Shown here in pieces: positions 39,214 to 49,408 of a DNA stretch of 64,000 bases. A program made the translations under genes and the position numbers. Source of the DNA: Eubacteriaceae bacterium ES3. GTDB taxonomy: Bacteria; Bacillota; Clostridia; Eubacteriales; Eubacteriaceae. A model generated the notes under the pieces. The model saw only the letters and a list, made by a program, of their open reading frames with translations, searched no databases and had not been told where the DNA came from. Where the stretch lies: positions 2,846,680 through 2,910,679 of the forward strand of contig CP130741.1 of the NCBI GenBank assembly GCA_030586155.1. Direction: 5' to 3'. Within the stretch, counting starts at the first letter, position 1. Each line of letters begins with the position of its first letter.

Positions 39214-39489
39214 CTACTTATTTACTTCATCCTTAAAGCCTTTACCCGCTTTAAAACCCGGGGCTTTTGAAGCAGCAATTTCAATTGGCTCTTTAGTTCT
39301 TGGGTTTAAACCAGTTCTGGCAGCCCGTTCTCTAACTTCAAAGGTTCCGAATCCAACCAGTGATACCTTGTCTCCATTTTTCAAGGTCTCAACTACCGTA
39401 TCCATGAACGCTCCCAACGCCTTTTCCGAATCTTTCTTCGACAGACCCGATTTTTCTGCCATCTGGGCAAGTAATTCTGATTTGTTCAT
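39214..39489 (-). CDS. hup: HU-family DNA-binding protein
   Basis: 91 residues from the ATG at 39489; GGAGGA upstream makes the earlier in-frame ATG part of the ribosome site. Typical HU: NKSELLAQMAEKSGLSKKDSEKAL, GFGTFEVRERAARTGLNPRTKEPI, and the C-terminal KAGKGFKDEV. Compacts the nucleoid. Own promoter TTGTAA-18-TATAAT at 39530-39559. Confidence 0.96.
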   Translation of the reverse strand: MNKSELLAQMAEKSGLSKKDSEKALGAFMDTVVETLKNGDKVSLVGFGTFEVRERAARTGLNPRTKEPIEIAASKAPGFKAGKGFKDEVNK

Positions 39490-39529
39490 TTTTTCCTCCA
39501 TCTAATTGTTCCAGTATTCTATGTATAAT

Positions 39530-39559
39530 ATTATAAGCATGATTGCCCCTCAATTACAA
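39530..39559 (-). promoter_or_regulatory. hup promoter
   Basis: Minus strand TTGTAA (39554-39559), 18-nt spacer, TATAAT (39530-39535), 41 nt before the hup start. Confidence 0.6.
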
Positions 39560-39583
39560 GCCTTTTTTGCTTTTTTAGGGGAT

Positions 39584-41047
39584 TTAGGAGAGTTTTTGCG
39601 TTTTTGACGCGTTCCAGAAGCGATTCATTGTCTCAAAATCGCAATCTTGGAAGTTTTTTTCCTCTTGACGGGCTAATTTTTCCATTTCTTTGAACCTGGC
39701 AACAAATTTTTTTGTTGCTTTTCTTAACGCAAATTCCGCGTTTATCTGATAAAGTCTGGCCACATTAACCATCGAAAATAGCAGATCTCCTAATTCTTCT
39801 TCCATATTCGAAGTATCATTTTGACTCACTGCCATCGTAAATTCTTCAATTTCCTCTGTCAGTTTGGTCAATGCATCCTGTTTTTTCTGCCAGTCAAATC
39901 CGACTTTAGCAGCTTTTTTCTGAATTTTTTGAGCCTGCATCAAGGCGGGAAATGAATCCGGCACTTTTTTAAAGCCATCCGAAATCTCATGAACTGAATC
40001 GACCTGGTCAAGACCTTTTTCTGCCCGCTTAATTGCTTCCCAATTCACTTCTACTTCCTTGGCTTCTATCTCTTCCTGGCTTAAAAAGACATGAGGATGC
40101 CGTCTAATCATCTTTTCATTGATTCCCGATAAAACTTCATGGATATTAAACTGGCCCTTTTTTTCGCCTAATATAGCGTGAAAAACGATCTGAAATAGTA
40201 CATCACCCAGTTCTTCTGCCAGATTTTCACTATCTTCCTTATCAATCGCATCGATTACTTCATAAGCTTCCTCGATTAGATAGGGGCGTAAACTTTCAGG
40301 CGTCTGTTGTTTATCCCAGGGACAGCCTTCTTCACTTAATAATTTATTGACAATTTCAAAAACCCCGACAAATCCGGTATTTTCTTCAGCCGGCACAAAA
40401 AGACTGGTCAAATGATTAACTTCCTCAACCCGATCCAGCTCATAAAGGGGGATCTCGATGCTTTTTTCCATTTCCGGAATGCCAGCATTGATCAGCAAAG
40501 CAACTCTTTTCTCCGGATCAAAAATTTTCATCAATTCAAGTTTAACCTCTGATGCCATATGACGATTGTAAACTTGCGTAATTAACAGATTCCCCGAACA
40601 TTCCAGGCCATTTAAGTTAAAGGCATCAATAATTTTAAGGCCGGCAACCGGGTCAAATTCCAGGGCATTCATGGTAACGTCCACAAAACTGACACCTGGA
40701 TGAATGGTATAAGTGATTCCTTGCTGTTTTGCCTTTTCAGTCAGTTTGACAACTGTTTCCTCGCCAAACAAAGGATTTCCCGGCACTGCATAAACAATAT
40801 CAATTGTTTTAGCCACCTTTATCAGATGGTCTGAAATTTGTTCATAAACATGTTCAAAGGCGCTTTCAGCTTCATAAAGATAGTCAAAACTTTTGTAAGT
40901 AATTCCTTTCAGTTCAAGGAATGACACTGTCGGGTGAACTGCTGTTCTTAAAAAATTATCTGCTTCATTTTCCAGAAGCTCCAGCGTTTTTAAGGTCATC
41001 TGACCTGGATCTCCCGGGCCCAAGCCTACAATATCTATATGTGCCAT
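39584..41047 (-). CDS. mazG: YabN-type fusion: tetrapyrrole methylase domain plus MazG nucleotide pyrophosphohydrolase
   Basis: 487 residues. N-terminal half (1-220) is a SAM-dependent tetrapyrrole (corrin/porphyrin) methylase fold: IDIVGLGPGDPGQMTL, YAVPGNPLFGE. C-terminal half has two MazG repeats: CPWDKQQTPESLRPYLIEEAYEVIDAI...LGDVLFQIVFHA and EEEIEEF...EELGDLLFSMVNVARL, carrying the EExxE/ExxD metal sites. Removes non-canonical NTPs; the role of the methylase half is unknown. The start codon overlaps the stop of the flippase gene. Confidence 0.93.
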   Translation of the reverse strand: MAHIDIVGLGPGDPGQMTLKTLELLENEADNFLRTAVHPTVSFLELKGITYKSFDYLYEAESAFEHVYEQISDHLIKVAKTIDIVYAVPGNPLFGEETVVKLTEKAKQQGITYTIHPGVSFVDVTMNALEFDPVAGLKIIDAFNLNGLECSGNLLITQVYNRHMASEVKLELMKIFDPEKRVALLINAGIPEMEKSIEIPLYELDRVEEVNHLTSLFVPAEENTGFVGVFEIVNKLLSEEGCPWDKQQTPESLRPYLIEEAYEVIDAIDKEDSENLAEELGDVLFQIVFHAILGEKKGQFNIHEVLSGINEKMIRRHPHVFLSQEEIEAKEVEVNWEAIKRAEKGLDQVDSVHEISDGFKKVPDSFPALMQAQKIQKKAAKVGFDWQKKQDALTKLTEEIEEFTMAVSQNDTSNMEEELGDLLFSMVNVARLYQINAEFALRKATKKFVARFKEMEKLARQEEKNFQDCDFETMNRFWNASKTQKLS

Positions 41048-42666
41048 TATCTATCCTTTCTGCCTTGTGAAAGTCCATTCACCCGGCCATAAATTTTTAA
41101 CAATCGACTACTTCCCGGAAAATAACTCAGCTCTTCCTCTGTAATCCCTTTAATCAGAATCATTATTACGCCATAAAATACAATCGCCAGTAAAATGGCT
41201 ATAATAAGTCCCCAGAAAATTCCGAAAAGGCTCGTCATAACCAGATAAACAAAGTAAGTGATTAGACCCATAATTACAGATGCAATCAGTGGTTTTAACA
41301 TATCATGAACCCAGTCCATTTTTATTCGTGTATAGCGCCTTACCGCACTGTAATTGGCAAAAGTCAGGTAAGCAAAGGTTATAATACTACTGATTACAAT
41401 CCCCTGAATGTTGATAAATGAAATTGACAAGAAAATCCATCCAGTTACAAAGCGAATCACCATGGCAATCCCCAAATTGTAAAGCGGTATCCGAAATTTA
41501 TCAATCGACTGGAGCATGCTCTGAAAGGTATTTGAAAGCATCATAAAAATCGTTGCAATCGAGAACGTTCTTAAAATCGCCGCCCCATAAGGAGAGCCGG
41601 GAAACAGAAGATCAAATATCCCCCCAGATAAAACCGCCAGCCCTACACAGGACGGAAAAGCAATCAGAAAAATAATCCTAATCGACAGCTGAATCTTATG
41701 AGAAAGCGCTTCCTTGTCCCTTTTGATAAAAGACTCCGAAATCGTCGGAATCATCGCTACTGCCAAAGTTCCACTTAGAACCAGAGGAATGTTGATTAAA
41801 ATTTCGGCATTGGTAAAATCTCCGAACATCATCGTTGCCGTTACTTCATCAATCCCGGCCACAGCCAGTCGTCCCACATAAATAAAGGAATCAATGGTCG
41901 AAAACATTGAAACCAGTGCTGCTGTCAAGGTGACCGGAACCGCTATTATAACCAGTCGTTTCATTAATTCTTTATTGGATTTCTGGCGTCTGTGGGTCTT
42001 CTTTTTCAAAAGACGTTTATTTTTCCGGGCAAAGCTTTCATAAAGAAAAAACAGGAAGACTCCAGCCACCAGTCCACCGACTGTCGCCCCGAAAACCGCA
42101 CCACCAACACCCATTCCGACCGAAAAATTACTACTAAACAGATAGGCTAAGGTAACCCCCAGGATAACCCGGACTATCTGCTCAATAATCTGCGAAACCG
42201 CAGTTGGCGTCATGATCTGGAAGCCCTGAAAAAATCCCCTATAGGCCGATAAAACCGAGATAATCAGGGGCGCTGGTGATATAGCAATTAGAGCTGGTAA
42301 ACTCTCATAGGTCCAGTTTGCTGTTTCGATAATCCAGTCAGCGCCAAAAAATAAAAATAGGGTCGAGGCTGTTCCCAAACCAATTAAAGCCAGCATCGAT
42401 ACCTTAAAAACCCGGTGAGCTGTCGCATACTCACCCCTTGCAATATTTTCCGAAACCATTTTTGAAATGGCTACCGGAATCCCTACTGTCGAAACCATCA
42501 AGAGGGTATTATAGATAGCAGTTACGTTACCATAGATTCCATTTCCATAGCTCCCTACCATCTGATAAAGCGGGATCTTAAAAAACAATCCCAGAAATCG
42601 GGATAATATTCCCGCTGCCGCCAATATCGTGGCGCCTTTTAAGTAATTTGCTGTACGTCCTGACAT
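41047..42666 (-). CDS. SpoVB/MurJ-like polysaccharide flippase (MVF/PST family)
   Basis: 539 residues from the ATG at 42666 (AAGAGGATAG upstream). About 14 hydrophobic segments. Start of TM1 SGRTANYLKGATILAAAGILSRFLGLFFKIPL is typical of YabM/SpoVB. Probably flips lipid-linked oligosaccharide precursors. Same position as Bacillus yabM. A 13-bp hairpin precedes its ribosome site. Confidence 0.9.
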   Translation of the reverse strand: MSGRTANYLKGATILAAAGILSRFLGLFFKIPLYQMVGSYGNGIYGNVTAIYNTLLMVSTVGIPVAISKMVSENIARGEYATAHRVFKVSMLALIGLGTASTLFLFFGADWIIETANWTYESLPALIAISPAPLIISVLSAYRGFFQGFQIMTPTAVSQIIEQIVRVILGVTLAYLFSSNFSVGMGVGGAVFGATVGGLVAGVFLFFLYESFARKNKRLLKKKTHRRQKSNKELMKRLVIIAVPVTLTAALVSMFSTIDSFIYVGRLAVAGIDEVTATMMFGDFTNAEILINIPLVLSGTLAVAMIPTISESFIKRDKEALSHKIQLSIRIIFLIAFPSCVGLAVLSGGIFDLLFPGSPYGAAILRTFSIATIFMMLSNTFQSMLQSIDKFRIPLYNLGIAMVIRFVTGWIFLSISFINIQGIVISSIITFAYLTFANYSAVRRYTRIKMDWVHDMLKPLIASVIMGLITYFVYLVMTSLFGIFWGLIIAILLAIVFYGVIMILIKGITEEELSYFPGSSRLLKIYGRVNGLSQGRKDR

Positions 42667-42687
42667 GCTATCCTCTTCCATTCTAAG

Positions 42688-42717
42688 TTTAAGGCACTGA
42701 TAAATCAGTGCCTTAAA
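42688..42717 (-). other. 13-bp perfect hairpin between prsA-like gene and flippase gene
   Basis: TTTAAGGCACTGA (42688-42700) pairs with TCAGTGCCTTAAA (42705-42717), loop TAAA. There is no T tract, so it is more likely an mRNA stabiliser or processing site than a terminator. Confidence 0.5.
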
Positions 42718-42758
42718 GTGTTAATTAATTTGTATTAGCAATTTGGGGTACCTGATTG

Positions 42759-44249
42759 TTAAATCCGGTTCTCGTATACTGTTACATTCATCTGTGTTTT
42801 TAATTCTTCCACATAGGCATCAAATGGATCAGCAATATCGTTAATCTCAATTTTAACATCTTTCATCAAACTTTCCTTTAAAGCACTGAATTCATCGTCT
42901 ATTGCGTTTTCAGTCAAGGTTTCTTTAATTTCGTCGCGCTTTTCGTCCAGTGACGGAATTTCTGCTGTATGCTTATCATAGACAAAAATTACATGATAAC
43001 CGAAATCTGTCTCGACCGGTCCAATCACTGTATTGACATCTGCATTAAAAGAAGCTTCAGAGAAAGGCTCAACCATTGTCGCATAATCAAAGGAACCCAG
43101 ATCAGCGGCTTCCAGAATTCCATCCTGATCCTGATACTTGTCCATCATAGCTGAAAATTCTTCCGAACTCGTGATGTCTTTGGCCTCTTCATAAATAGTC
43201 TGAGCCTGTTCTTCAGTATCTGCCAGGATATGCATAGCCGAAACCGTATCGCTGTCATAGGAATCTTTATTCTCCTCATAATAGCTTTCAATATCGTCAT
43301 CACTGATTTCAATATCTGCCTTCATCTGATCCTGGATCGCTAAAGCGGTAGCTGACGCAGTTGCATCTTCCTGAACAAAAGCTTCCCACTGTTCAATGGT
43401 TAAGTATTTGGCATCCAGATATTCCTGGAAAGTTGCATCATCAGAGAAAAGATATCCGATAAAAGCCTCTTGTGCGGATACAAAATCGGTAACATCATTC
43501 TCATCAATTTCAATCCCATTTTCTTCAGCGTAAGCAGCCAGAACCTGACGTTCAGCTAAATCATTAAAAATTGTTTCATTAACAGAGGCCATGGTGTCAT
43601 CATCCGTGCTCATAGCTGTCTGATTACTATAATAGTAAGTCAGTTCCTGATTAGCCAGCTGATAATTGTACAGATCTTTGGTTATCTCCTGGCCATCAAT
43701 GGTTCCAACAACAATACCTAACTCGTCCTGAGGATTAGCTTTTAAATTTTCTTCAAAATTAGCCTGAATAGCATCAGCGTAAGCATATTGTTCCATTAAG
43801 CTGGTCAAAAATGCTGAAAAAGATTCATCATCCGTATTATAATCACTTAAAATCTTAGCATATTCATCATCGCCCAATGACGATTTAAGGCTGCTAAGCA
43901 TGGTTTCTACATCCACCGTAGTGGTATCAGCCGGTTCTAGACCGTCTGCCTTGGCCTGAATAGTCAGGACATTAACCCGTACCAGATCATCTAGCAGATC
44001 CGATTTCATAGTGTTTAAATCATCTCCGGTAGGAAATGTCATCCCGCTGGCTTTGTAATACATATAGTAGTAAGCCATATAGTTATTAAAACTTTCTTTT
44101 AGAATGGTCTCATCGCCAATTTCAGCAATAACCTGGGCCCGATCCTTTTCCGGATCCACCGACACCAGACTGCATCCGCTAAATAGCATCCCTGTCAGCA
44201 TAACCGCCACAATGAATCCTGCCAGCAACCGTTTTTTTCCTGTTATCAT
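42759..44249 (-). CDS. PrsA/SurA-like peptidyl-prolyl isomerase lipoprotein
   Basis: 496 residues from the ATG at 44249 (AAGGAGATT upstream). Lipoprotein signal peptide with lipobox LFSGC, Cys26. The mature part has two similar SurA-N-type chaperone stretches (about 40-180 and 185-300; compare IGDETILKESFNNYMAYY with IDGQEITKDLYNYQLANQ), then a parvulin domain (SAMHILADTEEQAQ...GSFDYATMVEPFSEASF...VETDFGYHVIFV). Extracytoplasmic foldase. Very acidic. Next to mfd, as prsA-like genes are in some Clostridia. Confidence 0.9.
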   Translation of the reverse strand: MITGKKRLLAGFIVAVMLTGMLFSGCSLVSVDPEKDRAQVIAEIGDETILKESFNNYMAYYYMYYKASGMTFPTGDDLNTMKSDLLDDLVRVNVLTIQAKADGLEPADTTTVDVETMLSSLKSSLGDDEYAKILSDYNTDDESFSAFLTSLMEQYAYADAIQANFEENLKANPQDELGIVVGTIDGQEITKDLYNYQLANQELTYYYSNQTAMSTDDDTMASVNETIFNDLAERQVLAAYAEENGIEIDENDVTDFVSAQEAFIGYLFSDDATFQEYLDAKYLTIEQWEAFVQEDATASATALAIQDQMKADIEISDDDIESYYEENKDSYDSDTVSAMHILADTEEQAQTIYEEAKDITSSEEFSAMMDKYQDQDGILEAADLGSFDYATMVEPFSEASFNADVNTVIGPVETDFGYHVIFVYDKHTAEIPSLDEKRDEIKETLTENAIDDEFSALKESLMKDVKIEINDIADPFDAYVEELKTQMNVTVYENRI

Positions 44250-44332
44250 GTAAATCTCCTTCATAATGTTATTAGGACAGCTTTTTCTGTCGCATCTTAA
44301 AAATACCTGTGACAGTCTACCACAATCTCAAC

Positions 44333-47300
44333 CTAATTTTCCTTAATTTTTTTAGCCTCCAGGAGATCAAAAAACTCACCCAGCTTATTAAGGTAACGTT
44401 GTTCAACATCTTTCTTCATCACAATTCGCCATTTAATCTCATCTTTTTTCCCGGCATTAAACTTGAGGCTGTAGGTTTTTCCAAACATCTCCATTGATTC
44501 CGGTTGCGGAATTGGCAGAGCCACTTCAGGGTCAAAAGTGAAACTGACACTGTTTCCCCGCTGTGAAACCTCAATCATTCCCAGCATTTTTGCTTTAAAC
44601 TTAATCATCGCCAACGCCATCAGATTATAGACTCCATCAGGAATGGCGCCAAATCGATCCAGCAGTTCATCTTCCAGTTCATTATAATCTTCACGGGTTT
44701 TAATATATGAAAGCTTTTTGTAAAGATCATACTTCAACTCTTCATCTTTAATATAGGTCTCCGGAATGTATGAGCTGATATCCAGATTGATTAATACATC
44801 CCTACCCGGTTCAGGAAGCGCTTTACCCAGCCGCATATTAACAGCTTCATCAAGAATCCGACAATATAGTTCATAACCAATACTGGCCAGATTCCCTGAC
44901 TGGGCTGATCCAAGAATGTTTCCCGCACCGCGGATTTCTAAATCGCGAAGGGCTATTTTAAAACCTGAACCAAAGGCTGTGAAATCTTTAATGGCCTTTA
45001 GTCGTTTCTGAGAAACTTCCGAAAGCATCTTCTGTTTATGGGTCACATATGCGTATCCCTGAACATTGGAGCGACCAACCCGACCGCGGAGCTGGTACAA
45101 TTGGGAAAGACCCATATGATCGCCATTATCAATAATCAGAGTATTGGCATTTTTGATATCAAGGCCGGATTCAATTATGGTTGTTGTAACTAAAAGATCA
45201 TAACGATACTCAAGAAAATCCATCATGATATCCTCAAGCTCTGGTCCTGACATCTGACCATGGGCCACGGTAATACGCAGGCCCGGGACAAGTTCTCTAA
45301 GGCGGGCAGAAACCTCATAAATATCATTAACCCGGTTATGAACAAAATAAACCTGACCTCGGCGTTTTAATTCCTTTTCAATGGCATCTTTTATCAGAGC
45401 GTCATTATATTCCATTACATAGGTTAAAACCGGTCGTCTGCCTTCCGGCGGCTCATCGATGACGCTCATATCCCTGACCCCTATCATTGACATATGCAGA
45501 GTTCGGGGAATTGGTGTCGCACTTAAAGTCAGTACATCGATATTTTCTTTCATCTGTTTGATTTTTTCTTTATGGGTTACCCCAAAGCGCTGTTCTTCAT
45601 CAATAACCAGCAATCCCAAGTCTTTGAACTGAACATCTTTCGATAAAAGCCGATGGGTTCCCACAACCAGGTCTACTTCCCCACTAATCAGTCCCCGCAT
45701 GGTTTTTTCCTGTTCTGACTTAGTTTTAAAGCGGCTAAGCAGACCAATCCGGACCGGATAGTTGGCAAACCGTTCAATAATCGTCTGATAATGCTGTTGA
45801 GCAAGGATTGTCGTAGGAACCAGAAAAGCGACCTGTTTGCCATCCATTACGGCCTTAAAAACGGCACGCAGGGCCACTTCGGTTTTTCCATAACCAACAT
45901 CGCCGCAAAGCAGACGATCCATCGGTTTTGCCTTCTCCATATCTTCCTTGATCTCTTCCACAGCCTGAAGCTGATCTCCGGTTTCTTCATAAGGAAAGGC
46001 ATCCTCAAACTCCTGCTGAAAAGTGGTATCAGGACCAAAGGCATAACCAGTGAGCTTTTGTCTTTTAGCATAAAGATCAATCAGCTCATCAGCCATTTCT
46101 TCTACCGCCGCTTTAACCCGGGATTTGGATTTATTCCAGTCACTGGTCCCCAGCTGATTAACCCGCGGCTTTTTCTCACCCGTTCCGACATAGACCTGGA
46201 CAGCATCCATCTGGTCAACTGGACAGTAGAATTTGGCGTCATTAGCATATTCAATAACCATCAGGTCTTTTATGGTTTCATCGATTGTAAGTTGTTCAAT
46301 TCCTTTATATATTCCGATTCCGTGTATATCATGAACAACATAGTCGCCCTGGTTTAATTGAGTAAAACTGTCAAGCTTCTTACCTTTTTTGCGACGTCTT
46401 CGTCTTCGGGCTGAACCATCCCTGATAATATCCCGCTCATTAAGACAAATCAGTCGATCATCAGTCAGCTCAAACCCACCTGCTATTTCTCCATCCAGTA
46501 ATTGAATTCCGGCTTCAAAATTTTCTGTAAAACGATGGATATCACCATGCACCAGGATTTCTTCGATTCGCTTGCGCCCAGCTTCGTCCCGAACGTGTAT
46601 TTCCAGCAGATAGTCTTTTTTTAAGCGTTCCTCCACAAAATCAAGAAACCGCGGAATAGCTCCAACGAAAGGCTCTATTTCCAGCGCATTAATTTCTATC
46701 GTTGTCCCTTTTTTGCTTCTCGAGCCAAAAAGGTTAACCTTTATCTCCCGATAGGAAAGGGCTTCTTTCTCTATTTTTGAAAGGCGGAAAAACTTGTTTT
46801 TTTCTTCTGGAAATAAAATCCCCTCCGCACCAAGATTAAGAATATCCTGGTCCAGCTTTTCCAAATAGGCATTTCCTGCCTGCCTGATTTTAGTCGGTTC
46901 ATCCCAAATGATTAAGGGATCTTTAAAATAATCAAAAAATACTCCTTCTGCTCTGGACAAGGCAAAAAGAATCTCACAGGTATTACAGCCTTCTTCCGTC
47001 AACCGTTCAAGCAGAGGTTGATACAGGGCCTCATCGCGATACTTTTTATTCAGTCGCTTAAACATCAGCTCCCGTTCCTTTTCAGGTAAAAGAACCTCTC
47101 GTGCCGCGGTTATTGAAACGCTTTCATGATTTTCAACCGACAGCTGTGTCTGGGGATCAAAAGAACGGATCGATTCAATGGTCTCGCCAAAAAATTCCAG
47201 TCGATAAGCATACTCCTCAGAAGGAACGAAAACATCTATAATTCCCCCACGATGGGCAAACTGCCCTCTGGCTTCTACCTGAACATCACGTTCATATCCC

Positions 47301-47752
47301 AGCTGCACCAATTTGTCAATGAGCAGATCAGGAGCAATTTCGTCTTCCTGGGCCAGACTCACTTCCAGGCTGACAAAGTCCTCCCGTGGCAGAAACTTTT
47401 TAAATATTGTCTCAACTCCCGTAACAACCAGGCAAGGCTGACCAGTCAGAATTTTTTTCAAGACCAGAAGTCGCTGATTCGTGATTTCTCGACTATGTAC
47501 ATCGGCGAAATAATCATGGATTGGCTCCATTGGAAAATAAAGCACCTGATCACCCAGAGTTCTTTTTAAATCCTGCTCAACTTTCAAGGCTTCGATATCA
47601 TTCATCGTGATATATAAAAGCTGCTCATTTTCTTCCAGGGCTGCCGTTAGCGCTGCTTTAAAGCCTTTGTTCACGCCCGTTAAATTTAAGGGTTCTGCTA
47701 TTTGTAATTGATTTTTTATATTTTTAAACGTTTCCGTTTTCTTAAGATTCAT
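44333..47752 (-). CDS. mfd: Transcription-repair coupling factor
   Basis: About 1139 residues, full length. N-terminal UvrB-like region; RNA-polymerase-interaction domain ([19 protein letters not shown]); translocase motifs [34 protein letters not shown], then [13 protein letters not shown]-terminal TRCF domain. Removes stalled RNA polymerase and recruits UvrA. The start is taken at the ATG at 47752 behind AGAGGA. Confidence 0.97.
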   Translation of the reverse strand: MNLKKTETFKNIKNQLQIAEPLNLTGVNKGFKAALTAALEENEQLLYITMNDIEALKVEQDLKRTLGDQVLYFPMEPIHDYFADVHSREITNQRLLVLKKILTGQPCLVVTGVETIFKKFLPREDFVSLEVSLAQEDEIAPDLLIDKLVQLGYERDVQVEARGQFAHRGGIIDVFVPSEEYAYRLEFFGETIESIRSFDPQTQLSVENHESVSITAAREVLLPEKERELMFKRLNKKYRDEALYQPLLERLTEEGCNTCEILFALSRAEGVFFDYFKDPLIIWDEPTKIRQAGNAYLEKLDQDILNLGAEGILFPEEKNKFFRLSKIEKEALSYREIKVNLFGSRSKKGTTIEINALEIEPFVGAIPRFLDFVEERLKKDYLLEIHVRDEAGRKRIEEILVHGDIHRFTENFEAGIQLLDGEIAGGFELTDDRLICLNERDIIRDGSARRRRRRKKGKKLDSFTQLNQGDYVVHDIHGIGIYKGIEQLTIDETIKDLMVIEYANDAKFYCPVDQMDAVQVYVGTGEKKPRVNQLGTSDWNKSKSRVKAAVEEMADELIDLYAKRQKLTGYAFGPDTTFQQEFEDAFPYEETGDQLQAVEEIKEDMEKAKPMDRLLCGDVGYGKTEVALRAVFKAVMDGKQVAFLVPTTILAQQHYQTIIERFANYPVRIGLLSRFKTKSEQEKTMRGLISGEVDLVVGTHRLLSKDVQFKDLGLLVIDEEQRFGVTHKEKIKQMKENIDVLTLSATPIPRTLHMSMIGVRDMSVIDEPPEGRRPVLTYVMEYNDALIKDAIEKELKRRGQVYFVHNRVNDIYEVSARLRELVPGLRITVAHGQMSGPELEDIMMDFLEYRYDLLVTTTIIESGLDIKNANTLIIDNGDHMGLSQLYQLRGRVGRSNVQGYAYVTHKQKMLSEVSQKRLKAIKDFTAFGSGFKIALRDLEIRGAGNILGSAQSGNLASIGYELYCRILDEAVNMRLGKALPEPGRDVLINLDISSYIPETYIKDEELKYDLYKKLSYIKTREDYNELEDELLDRFGAIPDGVYNLMALAMIKFKAKMLGMIEVSQRGNSVSFTFDPEVALPIPQPESMEMFGKTYSLKFNAGKKDEIKWRIVMKKDVEQRYLNKLGEFFDLLEAKKIKEN

Positions 47753-47801
47753 CATTCCTCTTTCCAAACAAGAATGGCAATAGCCCGGACATAATCCGGG
47801 C

Positions 47802-48371
47802 TTATTTTTTACGGCAGTTGATTTTGTTCATCGCTGCATCAATGCCTTCCTCTAACCAAATTTCGATTCCCCTGACTGCTTCGGTTACAGCTTCTGCCAC
47901 TTTCGGCTGTTCTTCTTTTGCAAACTTTCCCAGGACAAAATGGACCAGATCAAGTCCTTCTTTGGGACCGCCAATTCCCATCCGAACGCGCGCAAAATCA
48001 CGGCTGCCCAACCCGGAAATAATTGAACGCATCCCGTTATGGGTTCCTGGGCCGCCGTTTTTGCGAATTCGGATATCGCCAAAAGAAAGATCAATATCAT
48101 CGTAAACAACCAGCAGGTCTTCCGGCTCAGCATCGTAGTAATCAAGTAGCCCAGCAACACAAAGACCGCTGTTGTTCATATAGGTAGTAGGCTTGACCAG
48201 CATGACCTTCTGACCGTTTTCAAAAAAACTAACGGTCAGTCCATGCTGTTCTTTTTTAGATATCTCCAGCCCCTTTTTCCGGGCATAGGCCTCGACTACC
48301 ATAAACCCGATATTATGACGGGTATCTTCGTAATCTTTCCCTATATTTCCCAGTCCAACAATAATTTGCAT
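47802..48371 (-). CDS. pth: Peptidyl-tRNA hydrolase
   Basis: 189 residues from the ATG at 48371. IIVGLGNIGKDYEDTRHNIGFM with catalytic His19, KPTTYMNNSG, DDIDL and GGPGTHNGMRSI. Recycles peptidyl-tRNAs. The start lies one base after the prs stop, so it is coupled to prs; it has no strong ribosome site of its own. Confidence 0.96.
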   Translation of the reverse strand: MQIIVGLGNIGKDYEDTRHNIGFMVVEAYARKKGLEISKKEQHGLTVSFFENGQKVMLVKPTTYMNNSGLCVAGLLDYYDAEPEDLLVVYDDIDLSFGDIRIRKNGGPGTHNGMRSIISGLGSRDFARVRMGIGGPKEGLDLVHFVLGKFAKEEQPKVAEAVTEAVRGIEIWLEEGIDAAMNKINCRKK

Positions 48372-48372
48372 C

Positions 48373-49332
48373 TTATACGTAACGTCCCACAAACAACTTG
48401 CTCAGCGAACGACCAAAATGTACATAGTCAATAGCACGACCAAACAGAACACCAGTTGAGAGAATCTTAATTTTATCAATCTGTTTTTCTTCCGGAATAT
48501 CCAGGGTATTTAAAGTGATCAGCTCTTTAATTGCCGATTTTTCAATTCGTTCAATCGCTGGACCCGAGAACACACCATGACTGCAGGCCGCATATACAGA
48601 GTTAGCGCCCATCTCCATCAGGGCATTAGCCCCAGTCGTTATCGTTCCTGCCGTATCAATCATATCATCGATCAGAATACAGTTCTTGCCTTCGACATCC
48701 CCAATAACATTCATAACTGAAGTTTCATTTGGTTTTGGACGTTCCTTATCAATGATGGCAAAAGAACAATTCAGGCTTCGAGCCAGTTTACGTGACCGCT
48801 TTACACTACCGGCGTCAGGTGAAACAACAACCATATTATCCAGGTTCATTTCTTTGTAATACTCAGTAATCAGCCCGCCTCCAGTCAGATGATCTAGAGG
48901 GATATCAAAAAATCCCTGAATCTGGTTAGAGTGGAGATCCATCGTGATGACGCGATCCGCACCGGCTGTTGTCAAAAGATTGGCTACCAGTTTAGCGGTA
49001 ATTGGATCTCTCGATTTTGCTTTACGATCCTGTCGGGCATACCCATAATATGGGATTACTGCATTAATACGACCAGCGGAGGCTCGTTTCATTGAATCAA
49101 TCAGAATTAGAAGCTCCATCAGGTTCTCATTAACCGGATTACCGGTTGACTGAATCACAAAAACATCAGCTCCACGTACCGATTCATAAACATTAACCCC
49201 AATTTCACCATCGCTGAAATGTACGACTTCCGCATTGCAAAGCTGTACTTCCAGATATTCTGCAATCTCTTTAGCTAATGCCTTATTTGAATTCCCTGAA
49301 ATAATCTTAATACCGCTGTACTTTCCATCCAT
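48373..49332 (-). CDS. prs: Ribose-phosphate pyrophosphokinase
   Basis: 319 residues; makes PRPP. Signatures are [40 protein letters not shown], the flexible loop with KERPKPN, and PRPP loop [12 protein letters not shown]. Central to purine, pyrimidine, NAD and His synthesis, and so linked to guaBA, hpt, pyrG and nadE in this window. Between glmU and pth as in Bacillus. Confidence 0.97.
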   Translation of the reverse strand: MDGKYSGIKIISGNSNKALAKEIAEYLEVQLCNAEVVHFSDGEIGVNVYESVRGADVFVIQSTGNPVNENLMELLILIDSMKRASAGRINAVIPYYGYARQDRKAKSRDPITAKLVANLLTTAGADRVITMDLHSNQIQGFFDIPLDHLTGGGLITEYYKEMNLDNMVVVSPDAGSVKRSRKLARSLNCSFAIIDKERPKPNETSVMNVIGDVEGKNCILIDDMIDTAGTITTGANALMEMGANSVYAACSHGVFSGPAIERIEKSAIKELITLNTLDIPEEKQIDKIKILSTGVLFGRAIDYVHFGRSLSKLFVGRYV

Positions 49333-49408
49333 AATTTTCTTACCTCTTCTTTTTTTCTTAATAGTTGATGTGTGATATAAACATTTTTATCGCAAATTAA
49401 TATTTACG

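Noticed and set aside
45791-46357. 188-codon open frame opposite mfd
   Set aside because: Antisense shadow of conserved Mfd helicase motifs; no ribosome site or family match.
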